Of a stretch of DNA of 31,000 bases, positions 16,900-25,039 are shown piece by piece. Position numbers and translations under genes: made by a program. Under the pieces are notes generated by a model. That model saw only the letters and a list, made by a program, of their open reading frames with translations. It was not told the origin of the DNA and made no database searches. The stretch is from an uncultured Rhodocyclaceae bacterium (GTDB taxonomy: Bacteria; Pseudomonadota; Gammaproteobacteria; Burkholderiales; Rhodocyclaceae): assembly GCA_900549295.1 (NCBI GenBank), contig URNG01000023.1, positions 1 through 31,000 of the forward strand, read 5' to 3'. Numbering within the stretch: position 1 is the stretch's first letter; each line of letters begins with the position of its first letter.

Positions 16900-18230
16900 A
16901 CACCCCGGCCACTCTGGCTGATTGGCTGGCCCATCTCGAAAACCTCCACCCGCTGGGGCAGGCGGGGATCGAACTGGGACTGGAGCGGGTGCGTCAGGTC
17001 AAGGATGCGCTTGCCCAAGTGCAACACTGCCCGGTGATTACCGTGGGCGGCACCAATGGCAAAGGCTCGACCTGCGCCTATCTGCAAAACATCCTCTTGC
17101 GCGCCGGCTACAAGGTCGGCTGCTACACCTCGCCGCACCTGCTGCGCTACAACGAGCGGGTGCGCGTCAATGGCGAACCGGCCAGCGATGCCGCCCTGTG
17201 CGCCGCCTTTGCCAGGGTCGAGGCGGCGCGCCGGGCGAGCGGCGTGGCGCTGACGTATTTCGAATTCGGCACGCTGGCCGCCTGGGAAGTGTTCGCGGCG
17301 GTGGGCGTCGAGGCGGCGATCCTGGAAGTCGGCCTAGGCGGGCGGCTCGATGCCGTCAACGTCTATGAGCCGGACGCGGCCATCGTCACCGGCGTGGCGC
17401 TCGATCACACCGCCTGGCTGGGCGACGACCGGGAAAGCATCGGCTTCGAGAAGGCGGGCATCTTCCGGGCCGGAAAACCCGCGCTGTGCGCCGACCCGCA
17501 GCCGCCGCAAAGTTTGATTGACCACGCTGCGGCCATCGGTGCCGATCTGCGCCTCCTCGGGCGGGATTTCGGCTTTGAAAAACCGCCTGCCGCCGCTGTC
17601 GAAAACCGCTGGCAGTGGCGCTGGTGGTGCCGCAGCCAGAGCGGGCAGGGCCAAGGCGGCCCAATCGTGCGCCGCTCGCTGGCTTATCCGGGCTTGCGCG
17701 GGGCAACGCAACTGTTCAACGCCAGCGTCGCCCTGGCGGCGCTGGAAGCCTTGGGCGAGCGCCTGCCGGTCACCATGCAGGCGATCCGTCCGGGGCTGAT
17801 CGAAACCGAACTGAGCGGGCGTTTTCAGGTGATTCCGGGCAAGCCCGCCATCGTGCTCGACGTGGGCCACAACCCGCAGGCGATTGCGGTGCTGGCCGAC
17901 AATCTGGGCAACATGGGCTTCTTCAACCGCACCCACGCGGTGCTCGGCATGCTCTCCGACAAGGACATCGCCAATGCGCTCCTGCCCATGCTCGGCAAGA
18001 TCGACGTCTGGCATCTGGCGAGCCTGCCCGGCCCGCGCGGCACCCCGGCCGGCAAACTCGCCGGGATTCTCGGCAGTCAGGGCGTGACGGCGGACGTGTT
18101 CTGCCACGACACGCCGGAGCAGGCGATGCAGGCGGCCCGGGATGCGGCGGCCGAAAGTGATAGAATCCTCGCCTTCGGATCGTTTTACACCGTTGCCGGC
18201 GCTCTCCAGGCGCTTGGCCGCAATGCCTGA
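16896..18230 (+). CDS. folC: Bifunctional dihydrofolate/folylpolyglutamate synthase
   Basis: 444 residues. It adds glutamate to dihydropteroate (making dihydrofolate) and extends polyglutamate tails, using ATP. The P-loop GGTNGKGST is at about residues 52-60, followed by YTSPHLLRYNERVRVNG. Also present are EVGLGGRLDAVN, the VALDHTAWLG motif and the C-terminal-domain start LDVGHNPQA. The start is a GTG at 16896 overlapping the accD stop (GTGA). The central part near residues 230-250 (QWRWWCRSQSGQGQGG) looks like a lineage-specific loop. The end overlaps the next gene by 8 bases. Confidence 0.95.
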   Translation: MNTPATLADWLAHLENLHPLGQAGIELGLERVRQVKDALAQVQHCPVITVGGTNGKGSTCAYLQNILLRAGYKVGCYTSPHLLRYNERVRVNGEPASDAALCAAFARVEAARRASGVALTYFEFGTLAAWEVFAAVGVEAAILEVGLGGRLDAVNVYEPDAAIVTGVALDHTAWLGDDRESIGFEKAGIFRAGKPALCADPQPPQSLIDHAAAIGADLRLLGRDFGFEKPPAAAVENRWQWRWWCRSQSGQGQGGPIVRRSLAYPGLRGATQLFNASVALAALEALGERLPVTMQAIRPGLIETELSGRFQVIPGKPAIVLDVGHNPQAIAVLADNLGNMGFFNRTHAVLGMLSDKDIANALLPMLGKIDVWHLASLPGPRGTPAGKLAGILGSQGVTADVFCHDTPEQAMQAARDAAAESDRILAFGSFYTVAGALQALGRNA

Positions 18231-18996
18231 CATGGAAGATAGCGACGTCCAGCAACACCTGAAAAAACGCGCCCGCCGCCGCTTGGTGGGGGCGGTTTTT
18301 TTCGTCTCCCTGGTGGCCGTGCTTCTGCCCACCCTGATGGACAGCGAGCCGCGCCCGCCCATGCAGGACGTCGACATCCGTATTCCGGGGCAGGACGACA
18401 AAACCCTCGCGCCGCTTCTGGTGCCGCCAGCGGAGCCGGTGGCGGCGGACAAGCCGGCTGCCGCGCGGCGGGAAGCGTCGCCCACGCCGGAAAAACCGCC
18501 TGAGCCGCCGGCGCAGAAACTCGCGGACAGCGCGCCGGCAAAAACCGAACCCAAGCCTGAGCCGAAACCCCAGCCCAAACCCGAACCCAAGCCGGAGAAG
18601 AAACCGGCTCCGGCCAAGGAAGCGCCCGCCAAGGAAGCGCCCGCCAAGGAAGCAGCGAAAGAAGCGGCCAAAGCGCCCAAGGAGGCTCCGCCGAAAATGG
18701 ACGAAGCCAGCCGCGCCGCCGCCATTCTCGCCGGCAAGTCGCCCGACGCGCCCGCCGCAGCTGCCGGGCAGCACGTCATCCTGATCGGCGCCTTCAGCAA
18801 CGAGGCCAATGTTGCCAACCTGCGCAAGAAGCTCGCCGAGCAGGGCATCAAGGTGTACACCGAGGCGCTCGATTCGCCGCAAGGCAAGAAAACCCGCGTG
18901 CGCGCCGGCCCCTTCCCGAACCGCGAGGCGGCGGAAAAAGCGCTGCAGAAAATGCAGCGCATCGGTGTCTCCGGCGTCGTGGCAGCGCAACCGTGA
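18223..18996 (+). CDS. SPOR-domain membrane protein (DedD-like)
   Basis: 257 residues. A short cytoplasmic basic segment (KKRARRR) is followed by one membrane helix (about 23-41), then a long Pro/Lys/Ala/Glu-rich periplasmic linker (about 75-165). A C-terminal SPOR domain spans about residues 183-257 (HVILIGAFSNEANVANLRKKL, RVRAGPF). SPOR domains bind peptidoglycan lacking stem peptides at division sites. The position downstream of folC and upstream of cvpA-purF equals that of dedD in E. coli, so a division role is likely by inference. The linker contains a 15-bp unit repeated three times. ATG at 18232 is an alternative start. Confidence 0.9.
   Translation: MPDMEDSDVQQHLKKRARRRLVGAVFFVSLVAVLLPTLMDSEPRPPMQDVDIRIPGQDDKTLAPLLVPPAEPVAADKPAAARREASPTPEKPPEPPAQKLADSAPAKTEPKPEPKPQPKPEPKPEKKPAPAKEAPAKEAPAKEAAKEAAKAPKEAPPKMDEASRAAAILAGKSPDAPAAAAGQHVILIGAFSNEANVANLRKKLAEQGIKVYTEALDSPQGKKTRVRAGPFPNREAAEKALQKMQRIGVSGVVAAQP
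18613..18657 (+). repeat. Three tandem 15-bp units inside the SPOR-protein linker
   Basis: GCCAAGGAAGCGCCC occurs at 18613 and 18628, then a variant (GCCAAGGAAGCAGCG) at 18643. They encode AKEAP, AKEAP, AKEAA. Such in-frame repeats can change copy number without breaking the gene and here only alter linker length. Confidence 0.8.
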
Positions 18997-19005
18997 TGCC
19001 GCAAC

Positions 19006-19497
19006 ATGACGCTGTTTGATTACATCGCTCTCACCATTCTGGTGCTGTCGCTGGCTTTTGGCCTGTGGCGCGGCATGATCAGCGAGATTCTCGCCCTGGT
19101 CGCCTGGGGCCTGGGGGTGTATGCGGCCTTCATGCTTGGCCCGAGAGCGAGCGGCCTGTTTGCCGGCATCGTCGGCGAGCCTCTGCTGCGGGTGCTGCTG
19201 GGCGGCCTCCTGGTGTTTCTCGGCGTGCTGATCCTGATGGCGCTGATCCGCCTGCTCGTCCTGAAAATGGTCAGGGTACTCAAACTGACCGCCTCGGATC
19301 GCCTGCTCGGGATGTTTTTCGGTCTGGCGCGCGGTCTGCTGATCGTGCTTCTGCTCGTTGCCGTCGGCGGCCTGACCAGCGCGCCCAGCCAGCCCTGGTG
19401 GCGCAACGCGATGTTCGCGCCACCCCTGGAAAGCGCGGTGCTGGCGATGAAACCTCTGCTGCCGGACGATCTGGCCAAACGAATTCGTTTCAGTTAA
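19006..19497 (+). CDS. cvpA: CvpA family membrane protein
   Basis: 163 residues with about four membrane segments and the family start (FDYIALTILVLSLAFGLWRGMISEILALVAWGLGVYAA). A conserved DRLLG.FFGLARGLLIV stretch lies near residues 100-120. CvpA was found as a factor needed for colicin V production in E. coli; its molecular role is unclear, with envelope integrity suggested. It sits 9 bases after the SPOR gene and 14 before purF, the same cvpA-purF order as in E. coli. Confidence 0.93.
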   Translation: MTLFDYIALTILVLSLAFGLWRGMISEILALVAWGLGVYAAFMLGPRASGLFAGIVGEPLLRVLLGGLLVFLGVLILMALIRLLVLKMVRVLKLTASDRLLGMFFGLARGLLIVLLLVAVGGLTSAPSQPWWRNAMFAPPLESAVLAMKPLLPDDLAKRIRFS

Positions 19498-19511
19498 CTC
19501 AGGAAAAAATC

Positions 19512-21044
19512 ATGTGCGGGATACTCGGCGTATTGGCAACGACCCCAGTCAATCAGTTGCTTTACGATGGTCTGATGGTGCTGCAGCACCGGGGGCAGGA
19601 TTCGGCGGGCATTGCCACCGCCGAAGGCAATACCTTCCACCTGCACAAGGGGCCGGGGCTGGTGCGCGACGTGTTCCGCACCCGCAACATGCGCGCCCTG
19701 CCGGGCAATTGCGGCATCGGCCACGTGCGCTACCCCACCGCCGGCTCGGCCTTCAACTTCGCCGAAGCGCAGCCCTTCTACGTCAATTCGCCCTTCGGCA
19801 TCGTGCTCGGGCACAACGGCAACCTGACCAATGCCGTGCAGTTGAAGGAAGAGATGTTCCGCATGGACCGCCGGCACATCAACACCAATTCCGATTCGGA
19901 AGTGCTGCTCAACGTACTCGCGCACGAGTTGCAGACGGCGGCACACGGTTACGAACTGGACGTGGACAGCATTTTCCAGGCGGTGGCCGGTGTACATCGC
20001 CGCTGCCGGGGCGCTTATGCCGTGGTTGCCATCATCGCCGGCTACGGCTTGCTCGCCTTCCGCGATCCGCACGGCATCCGTCCGCTGATCTACGGCCAGA
20101 ACGAAACGCCGCAGGGCATGGAATATCTGGTCGCTTCCGAATCCGTGGCGCTCGACACCCTGGGTTTCAAGGTGGTGCGCGACATCGAGCCGGGAGAGGC
20201 GATCTTCATCGATTTCCAGCATCAATTGCACAGCCGCCAGTGCGCGCAGCAGCCGATGTATGCGCCCTGCCTGTTCGAATATGTGTACCTCGCCCGCCCG
20301 GATACCGTGATCGATGGCGTGCCGGTTTATGAAGCGCGTCTGGCGATGGGCGAACTGCTGGCCGAGAAGGTGAAGCAATCGATTCCGGTCGAGGAAATCG
20401 ACGTGGTCATCCCCATCCCGGATTCCAGCCGCCCTTCGGCAATGGAACTCGCGCAGGCTCTGGGCATTCCTTTCCGCGAAGGTTTCGTGAAAAACCGCTA
20501 CGTCGGGCGGACCTTCATCATGCCGGGCCAGGCCAAACGCCGCAAATCGGTGCGCCAGAAGCTGAACACCGTCGGCCAAGAATTCAAGGGCAAGCGCGTC
20601 TTGCTGGTCGACGATTCCATCGTGCGCGGCACCACCAGCCGGGAGATCGTCGAAATGGCGCGCGCTGCCGGGGCGGTGAAGGTGTATTTCGCTTCCGCTG
20701 CGCCGCCGGTGCGTTTTCCGAATGTGTATGGCATCGATATGCCGACGCGTGCCGAACTGATCGCTACCGGCCGCAAGGAATCCGACATCGCGGCGGAAAT
20801 CGGGGCAGATGCGCTGGTATATCAGGATCTCGCCGCGCTCAAGCAATCGGTTACCCGCCTGCGCGCCGATCTGACGGAATTCGACGCCTCCTGTTTCGAT
20901 GGCTGCTATGTGACCGGCGATATCGACGACGACTATCTCGATCACCTCGAAGGCCGCCAGGACAGCCCGGGCGGCGAGGACGACGGCGAGGGACGCTCGT
21001 CGCACCAGATGGTGCTGGGGCTGGCCAACAGGGGGCAGGAATGA
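19512..21044 (+). CDS. purF: Amidophosphoribosyltransferase
   Basis: 510 residues. It starts purine synthesis by making 5-phosphoribosylamine from PRPP and glutamine. The N-terminal nucleophile is Cys2 (MCGILGV), exposed after Met removal. QHRGQDSAGIAT, GHVRYPTAGS and HNGNLTN form the glutaminase site. The PRPP loop is RVLLVDDSIVRGTTSREI near residue 365. The frame is open upstream into cvpA, but Cys2 fixes the start at 19512, and AGGA lies 7 bases before it. It is coupled to metZ by an ATGA overlap. Confidence 0.97.
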   Translation: MCGILGVLATTPVNQLLYDGLMVLQHRGQDSAGIATAEGNTFHLHKGPGLVRDVFRTRNMRALPGNCGIGHVRYPTAGSAFNFAEAQPFYVNSPFGIVLGHNGNLTNAVQLKEEMFRMDRRHINTNSDSEVLLNVLAHELQTAAHGYELDVDSIFQAVAGVHRRCRGAYAVVAIIAGYGLLAFRDPHGIRPLIYGQNETPQGMEYLVASESVALDTLGFKVVRDIEPGEAIFIDFQHQLHSRQCAQQPMYAPCLFEYVYLARPDTVIDGVPVYEARLAMGELLAEKVKQSIPVEEIDVVIPIPDSSRPSAMELAQALGIPFREGFVKNRYVGRTFIMPGQAKRRKSVRQKLNTVGQEFKGKRVLLVDDSIVRGTTSREIVEMARAAGAVKVYFASAAPPVRFPNVYGIDMPTRAELIATGRKESDIAAEIGADALVYQDLAALKQSVTRLRADLTEFDASCFDGCYVTGDIDDDYLDHLEGRQDSPGGEDDGEGRSSHQMVLGLANRGQE

Positions 21045-22225
21045 GCGAGGCCGCATGGCAGTTGCCTACGCTTGCAGTGCGCGCCGGACAGGAACGCAGC
21101 CAGTTTGGCGAGCATGGCGAAGCCCTGTATCTCACCTCCAGCTTCGTTTTCGAGAGCGCGGCCCAGGCCGCCCGGCGCTTTTCCGGCGAGGAAGCGGGCA
21201 ACGTCTATTCGCGGTTTTCCAACCCCACGGTGACGACTTTCGAAACGCGGCTGGCCGCGCTGGAAGGGGCCGAGGCCTGTGTCGCCACCGCCAGCGGCAT
21301 GTCGGCCATCATGGCGCTGGTGCTGGCGCATCTGCAGCAGGGCGACCACGTCGTCACGGCCAACAGCCTGTTTGGCGCAACGGTGCAGTTGTTCAACAAC
21401 ATCCTGGCGCGCTGCGGCATCACGGTGAGCTATGTGCCGCTGAATGACCCCGCCGCGTGGGCAGCGGCCATCACGCCGCAAACCAAGCTTTTCTTCCTGG
21501 AAACGCCCTCCAACCCGCTGACCGAACTGGCCGACATTCCCGCCCTGAGCGCCATTGCCCGCGCCAGGGGCATTCTTCTGGCGGTCGATAACTGCTTCTG
21601 CACGCCCGTTTTGCAGCGCCCGCTGGAACTGGGTGCGGATCTGGTGGTGCATTCCGCCACCAAATACATCGACGGCCAGGGGCGCGTCTTGGGCGGCGCG
21701 GTGTGCGGCCCCAGGCGCCTGACGGAAGAAGTATTCAAATACCTGCGTACCGCCGGTCCCACCTTGTCGGCTTTCAATGCCTGGGTGCTGCTGAAAGGCC
21801 TGGAAACCCTGCAACTGCGCATGGAGGCGCAATCCGCCGCTGCGCTTGAATTGGCCAAGTGGCTGGAAGCGCATCCGAAAGTGGCGCGAGTGCATTACCC
21901 CGGGCTCACCTCGCATCCGCAGCACGCACTGGCCATGCGCCAGCAGAAATCAGGCGGCGCCATCGTCAGCTTCGAGGTCAAGGGCGCTCGCGATGCCGCC
22001 TGGGCCGTGGTGGATAACTGCCGCCTGCTCTCCATCACCGCGAACCTGGGTGACACCAAGACCACCATCACGCATCCCGCCTCCACCACGCATGGCCGCA
22101 TTTCCCCCGAAGCACGCGCCGCTGCCGGCATCAGTGAAGGCTTGCTGCGCATTGCCGTGGGTCTGGAAGCCGTCGCCGATCTGCAAGCCGACCTCGAACG
22201 CGGGCTGGCGCTGATTCCTGCATGA
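21041..22225 (+). CDS. metZ: O-succinylhomoserine sulfhydrylase
   Basis: 394 residues, a PLP enzyme of the Cys/Met metabolism family. MetZ makes homocysteine directly from O-succinylhomoserine and sulfide. The PLP lysine is K208 in HSATKYIDGQGR. YSRFSNPTVTTFE and ASGMSAIMA are the cofactor-region motifs. The GQGRVLGG wording after the lysine, and location directly behind purF as in pseudomonads and many Betaproteobacteria, favour MetZ over MetB or MetY. Substrate choice (succinyl or acetyl ester) cannot be proven here. It overlaps purF and the HD-GYP gene by 4 bases each. Confidence 0.9.
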   Translation: MSEAAWQLPTLAVRAGQERSQFGEHGEALYLTSSFVFESAAQAARRFSGEEAGNVYSRFSNPTVTTFETRLAALEGAEACVATASGMSAIMALVLAHLQQGDHVVTANSLFGATVQLFNNILARCGITVSYVPLNDPAAWAAAITPQTKLFFLETPSNPLTELADIPALSAIARARGILLAVDNCFCTPVLQRPLELGADLVVHSATKYIDGQGRVLGGAVCGPRRLTEEVFKYLRTAGPTLSAFNAWVLLKGLETLQLRMEAQSAAALELAKWLEAHPKVARVHYPGLTSHPQHALAMRQQKSGGAIVSFEVKGARDAAWAVVDNCRLLSITANLGDTKTTITHPASTTHGRISPEARAAAGISEGLLRIAVGLEAVADLQADLERGLALIPA

Positions 22226-23463
22226 AGCATCTGGTTTCGGTCGACCGGCTGCAACCGGGGGTGTTCATTTCGATCACCAACGTGCGCTGGCTCGACCATC
22301 CCTTTCTGCTCAACCGCTTTCGTCTGACCGATCACGAACAGATCAAGGTCTTGCGCAGCCTGGGCCTGCAGGAGGTGGAATGGGACCCGGCGCGCAGCAG
22401 CGCCCAGCCGCTGCCCGAATCCTTGCCGGCGGACGACGAGGAAGATTTCTCGGCCACGGCAATGGCCTCGATGCTCGACAGCAAGCGGGAACGCAGCGAA
22501 AAAATCCGTCTGCAACGCGAATCGCTCGCCCGCTGCGAGCGCCTGTACGAACAGGAAGCGAGCGGTGTGCATGACATTTTCCAGCAGTTGGGCAGCCGTC
22601 CGCAGGAAGCCTACACGCATGCCCGCTCGACCGTTGGCCGTCTGGTCGGCGGCCTGATCGGCGCGCAGAGCGTCGCCATTCATCTGGTCAACATGAAAAC
22701 CAGGGAAGCGGGCGCGGCGCAGCATGCGATGAACGTCACGGTGTTGTCGCTGCTCTTGGGCAAGGAAGCCGGTCTCGACGAAGAACAGATGCGCCAGCTT
22801 GGCCTGGGCGCGTTGTTTCACGACATCGGCAAGGCCGACGTGCCAGCCCGGGTCTTGCGCAATTCCCGGCGGCCGCCTGCCGAGGAGCAGTTCTATCAGG
22901 CGCACGTCGGTTATGGCATCAAGCATGCCGCGCCGATGACCGAGATGGCGACGCCGGCACGCAACATCATTGCCTGCCACCACGAACACTGGGATGGCTC
23001 CGGTTTCCCCAACCGTCTGGCCGGGGCCAAAATCCCCCGTCTGGCGCGCATTGCCGCCATTGCCAATCGTTACGACAATCTGTGCAACCCCTTCGATCTG
23101 GCGCAGGCGCGCACGCCCAGCGAGGCGGTGGCGCACCTGTTCAGGAACGAGGCGGGGTGCTTCGATCCCGAGTTGCTGCAACTTTTCGTCAAGACCGTGG
23201 GGGTTTATCCCCCCGGCTGTTTCGTTGCGCTCGACGATGGCAGCGTCGGCCTGGTGGTCGAAGCCAATACGGCTGATCTGCTGCGCCCGCTGGTCATGCT
23301 CCACGACCCGGACATTCCGCGCAACGAAGCCCTGCTGGTCGATCTGGCCGATGGCGCGCTGAAGATCGAAAGCGCGGTCAATCCCGGCAAGCTGCCGCTC
23401 GCCACGGTCGAATACCTGGCACCGCGCGGTCGCATCGACTATTACATCGAAGGCGTTCGTTGA
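22222..23463 (+). CDS. DUF3391/HD-GYP domain phosphohydrolase (variant motif)
   Basis: 413 residues. An N-terminal DUF3391-like part (about 1-125, VSVDRLQPGVFISI) is followed by an HD-GYP domain (about 140-310). HD-GYP proteins hydrolyse cyclic di-GMP. The HD pair is H200-D201 in LFHDIGKAD and the second pair is H253-H254 in CHHEHWDGSGFP. The signature reads GFP (261-263) instead of GYP. In the segment that usually reads ARI.AVAD, an asparagine (N282, IANRYDNL) stands where an aspartate metal ligand is usual. It may therefore have altered activity; I recall NRYDNLCNP as recurring in this subgroup. A C-terminal part of about 100 residues follows. It overlaps metZ by 4 bases. Confidence 0.88.
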   Translation: MKHLVSVDRLQPGVFISITNVRWLDHPFLLNRFRLTDHEQIKVLRSLGLQEVEWDPARSSAQPLPESLPADDEEDFSATAMASMLDSKRERSEKIRLQRESLARCERLYEQEASGVHDIFQQLGSRPQEAYTHARSTVGRLVGGLIGAQSVAIHLVNMKTREAGAAQHAMNVTVLSLLLGKEAGLDEEQMRQLGLGALFHDIGKADVPARVLRNSRRPPAEEQFYQAHVGYGIKHAAPMTEMATPARNIIACHHEHWDGSGFPNRLAGAKIPRLARIAAIANRYDNLCNPFDLAQARTPSEAVAHLFRNEAGCFDPELLQLFVKTVGVYPPGCFVALDDGSVGLVVEANTADLLRPLVMLHDPDIPRNEALLVDLADGALKIESAVNPGKLPLATVEYLAPRGRIDYYIEGVR

Positions 23464-23512
23464 CCTTCACCGCCGGTTTCCCGGCTCATCTCAGTATTTT
23501 CTGGAGTATTTC

Positions 23513-24802
23513 ATGCAGTTTTCCGAACTCAGCCTGAAGGCCGAAATTCAACGCGCCGTCGCCGAAGAGGGCTATACCACGCCGACGCCCATCCAGCAGC
23601 AGGCGATTCCCGCCGTGCTCGCCGGCCACGACCTGATGGCGACGGCGCAGACCGGCACCGGCAAGACGGCCGGTTTCACCCTGCCCATCCTGCAACGCCT
23701 GAGCAGCGGCGCGAACGACAAGCTGTCGCGCCTGGCCCGCACGCCGCGCGTGCTGGTGCTGACGCCGACCCGCGAACTGGCGATCCAGGTCGAGGAAAGC
23801 GTGCGCACCTACGGCAAATACCTGCCGGTGAATTCGCTGGCGGTGTTCGGCGGCGTCGGCATCAATCCGCAGATCGCCCAACTGCGCCGGGGCGTCGATA
23901 TTCTGGTGGCGACGCCGGGGCGCTTGCTCGATCACGTGCAGCAGAAGACGGTCGATCTGTCGGCCATCGAAATCTTCGTGCTCGACGAAGCCGACCGCAT
24001 GCTCGACATGGGCTTCATCCGCGACATCCGCAAGATCATCGCCTTGCTGCCCAAAGCCCGCCAGAACCTTCTGTTCTCCGCCACCTTTTCGCCGGATATC
24101 CGCGAGCTGGCGAGCGGCCTGCTGCACCAGCCAGTATCGGTCGATGTCGCGCCGCGCAACACCGCCGCCGAAACGGTGGCGCAGAAGGTGATCGAGTGCA
24201 ACCGCGAACAGAAGAAGGATTTGCTCAAGCACCTGTTCGAGACGCGCAGCCTGCATCAGGTGCTGGTTTTCGCCCGCACCAAGCACGGCGCCGATGCCCT
24301 CGCCCGCACGCTCGACAAGGCCGGTATCAAGGCCGCCGCCATCCACGGCGACAAATCGCAGGGCGCGCGCACCCGCGTGCTGTCCGAATTCAAGGACGGC
24401 AAGCTGGCGGCGCTGGTGGCGACCGACATCGCCGCGCGCGGTATCGACATCGACGCCCTGCCTTACGTCATCAACTACGAACTGCCCAACGTGCCGGAGG
24501 ACTACGTGCACCGCATCGGCCGCACCGGCCGCGCCGGCATGGAAGGCGAGGCGATTTCTCTGGTCTGCCACGACGAAAGGCCGCAGTTGAAGGACATCGA
24601 AAAGCTCATCAAGCGCAGCCTGGAGCGCGTCGAAATCGCCGGCTTCGAACCCGCCGCCGTCGCCGCGCCGCGCCCCGCGCCGCAACCGCGTCCGCCCCGT
24701 GCACCGCGTCCGGGCGGCAAACCGGCGACATCCGGCAAGCCCGCTGCCGCCAAAAATGCCCGACCGCAACAGCAACGTCATTCCGGGAGTCGGCATCGCT
24801 GA
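23513..24802 (+). CDS. rhlE: DEAD-box ATP-dependent RNA helicase, RhlE type
   Basis: 429 residues. Q-motif region GYTTPTPIQQQAIP, Walker A AQTGTGKT near residue 46, PTRELAIQV, DEAD at 158-161, SAT at 189-191, then the second RecA domain with ATDIAARGIDI and HRIGRTGRAG. The last ~50 residues are Pro/Ala/Arg-rich and basic, as usual for RhlE tails that bind RNA. Such helicases act in ribosome assembly and RNA turnover, particularly in the cold. RhlE is favoured over other DEAD proteins by the N-terminus F.EL.L..EI.RAV.E.GY and the intermediate length. It lies 49 bases behind the HD-GYP gene. Confidence 0.92.
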   Translation: MQFSELSLKAEIQRAVAEEGYTTPTPIQQQAIPAVLAGHDLMATAQTGTGKTAGFTLPILQRLSSGANDKLSRLARTPRVLVLTPTRELAIQVEESVRTYGKYLPVNSLAVFGGVGINPQIAQLRRGVDILVATPGRLLDHVQQKTVDLSAIEIFVLDEADRMLDMGFIRDIRKIIALLPKARQNLLFSATFSPDIRELASGLLHQPVSVDVAPRNTAAETVAQKVIECNREQKKDLLKHLFETRSLHQVLVFARTKHGADALARTLDKAGIKAAAIHGDKSQGARTRVLSEFKDGKLAALVATDIAARGIDIDALPYVINYELPNVPEDYVHRIGRTGRAGMEGEAISLVCHDERPQLKDIEKLIKRSLERVEIAGFEPAAVAAPRPAPQPRPPRAPRPGGKPATSGKPAAAKNARPQQQRHSGSRHR

Positions 24803-24864
24803 GGCGAAAATGGTTTAAATATTGCTCCGGCCCGTTGAAGTTTGAAGTTCTTGCTTACGTTCTC

Positions 24865-24933
24865 CGTCATTCCCGCGCAGGCGGGAATCCAGATAGCACG
24901 CATTCACTGGGTTCCCGCCTGCGCGGGAACGAC
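24865..24933. repeat. Double-hairpin interspersed repeat (REP-like doublet)
   Basis: Two short hairpins face each other. ATTCCCGC-GCAG-GCGGGAAT (24869-24888) and GTTCCCGC-CTGC-GCGGGAAC (24911-24930) each have an 8-bp stem and 4-base loop. The whole 69 bp is also an imperfect inverted repeat, with the ends CGTCATTCCCGC and GCGGGAACGAC. CGTCATTCCCGC...GCGGGAATCCAG is a repeat I recognise as widespread in Proteobacteria. It lies in the gap between rhlE and the cytochrome cluster, which converge here. Confidence 0.8.
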
Positions 24934-24956
24934 ACTTTCAATCCCGGAGCAAGACG

Positions 24957-24982
24957 AAAAAAGACCCGCTGTAGCGGGTCTT
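24957..24982 (-). terminator. Intrinsic terminator of the cytochrome cluster
   Basis: Read on the minus strand: a 10-bp perfect stem AAGACCCGCT/AGCGGGTCTT with a 2-base spacer, followed by six T. It lies 57 bases after the last cytochrome gene. The T-run is on the minus-strand side only, so it fits this cluster rather than rhlE. Confidence 0.8.
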
Positions 24983-25039
24983 CCCGCGCCAGACAGGGGG
25001 AATCTGGCGGTCTCGGGTCAGGGATGAATCAGGGAAAAC

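Noticed and set aside
19494..21056. 520-residue minus-strand frame opposite purF
   Set aside because: His/Arg-rich shadow of a clear PurF, with no family features.
24865..24933. Possible CRISPR repeat
   Set aside because: Only two copies, in inverted orientation, with no regular spacers and no cas genes.
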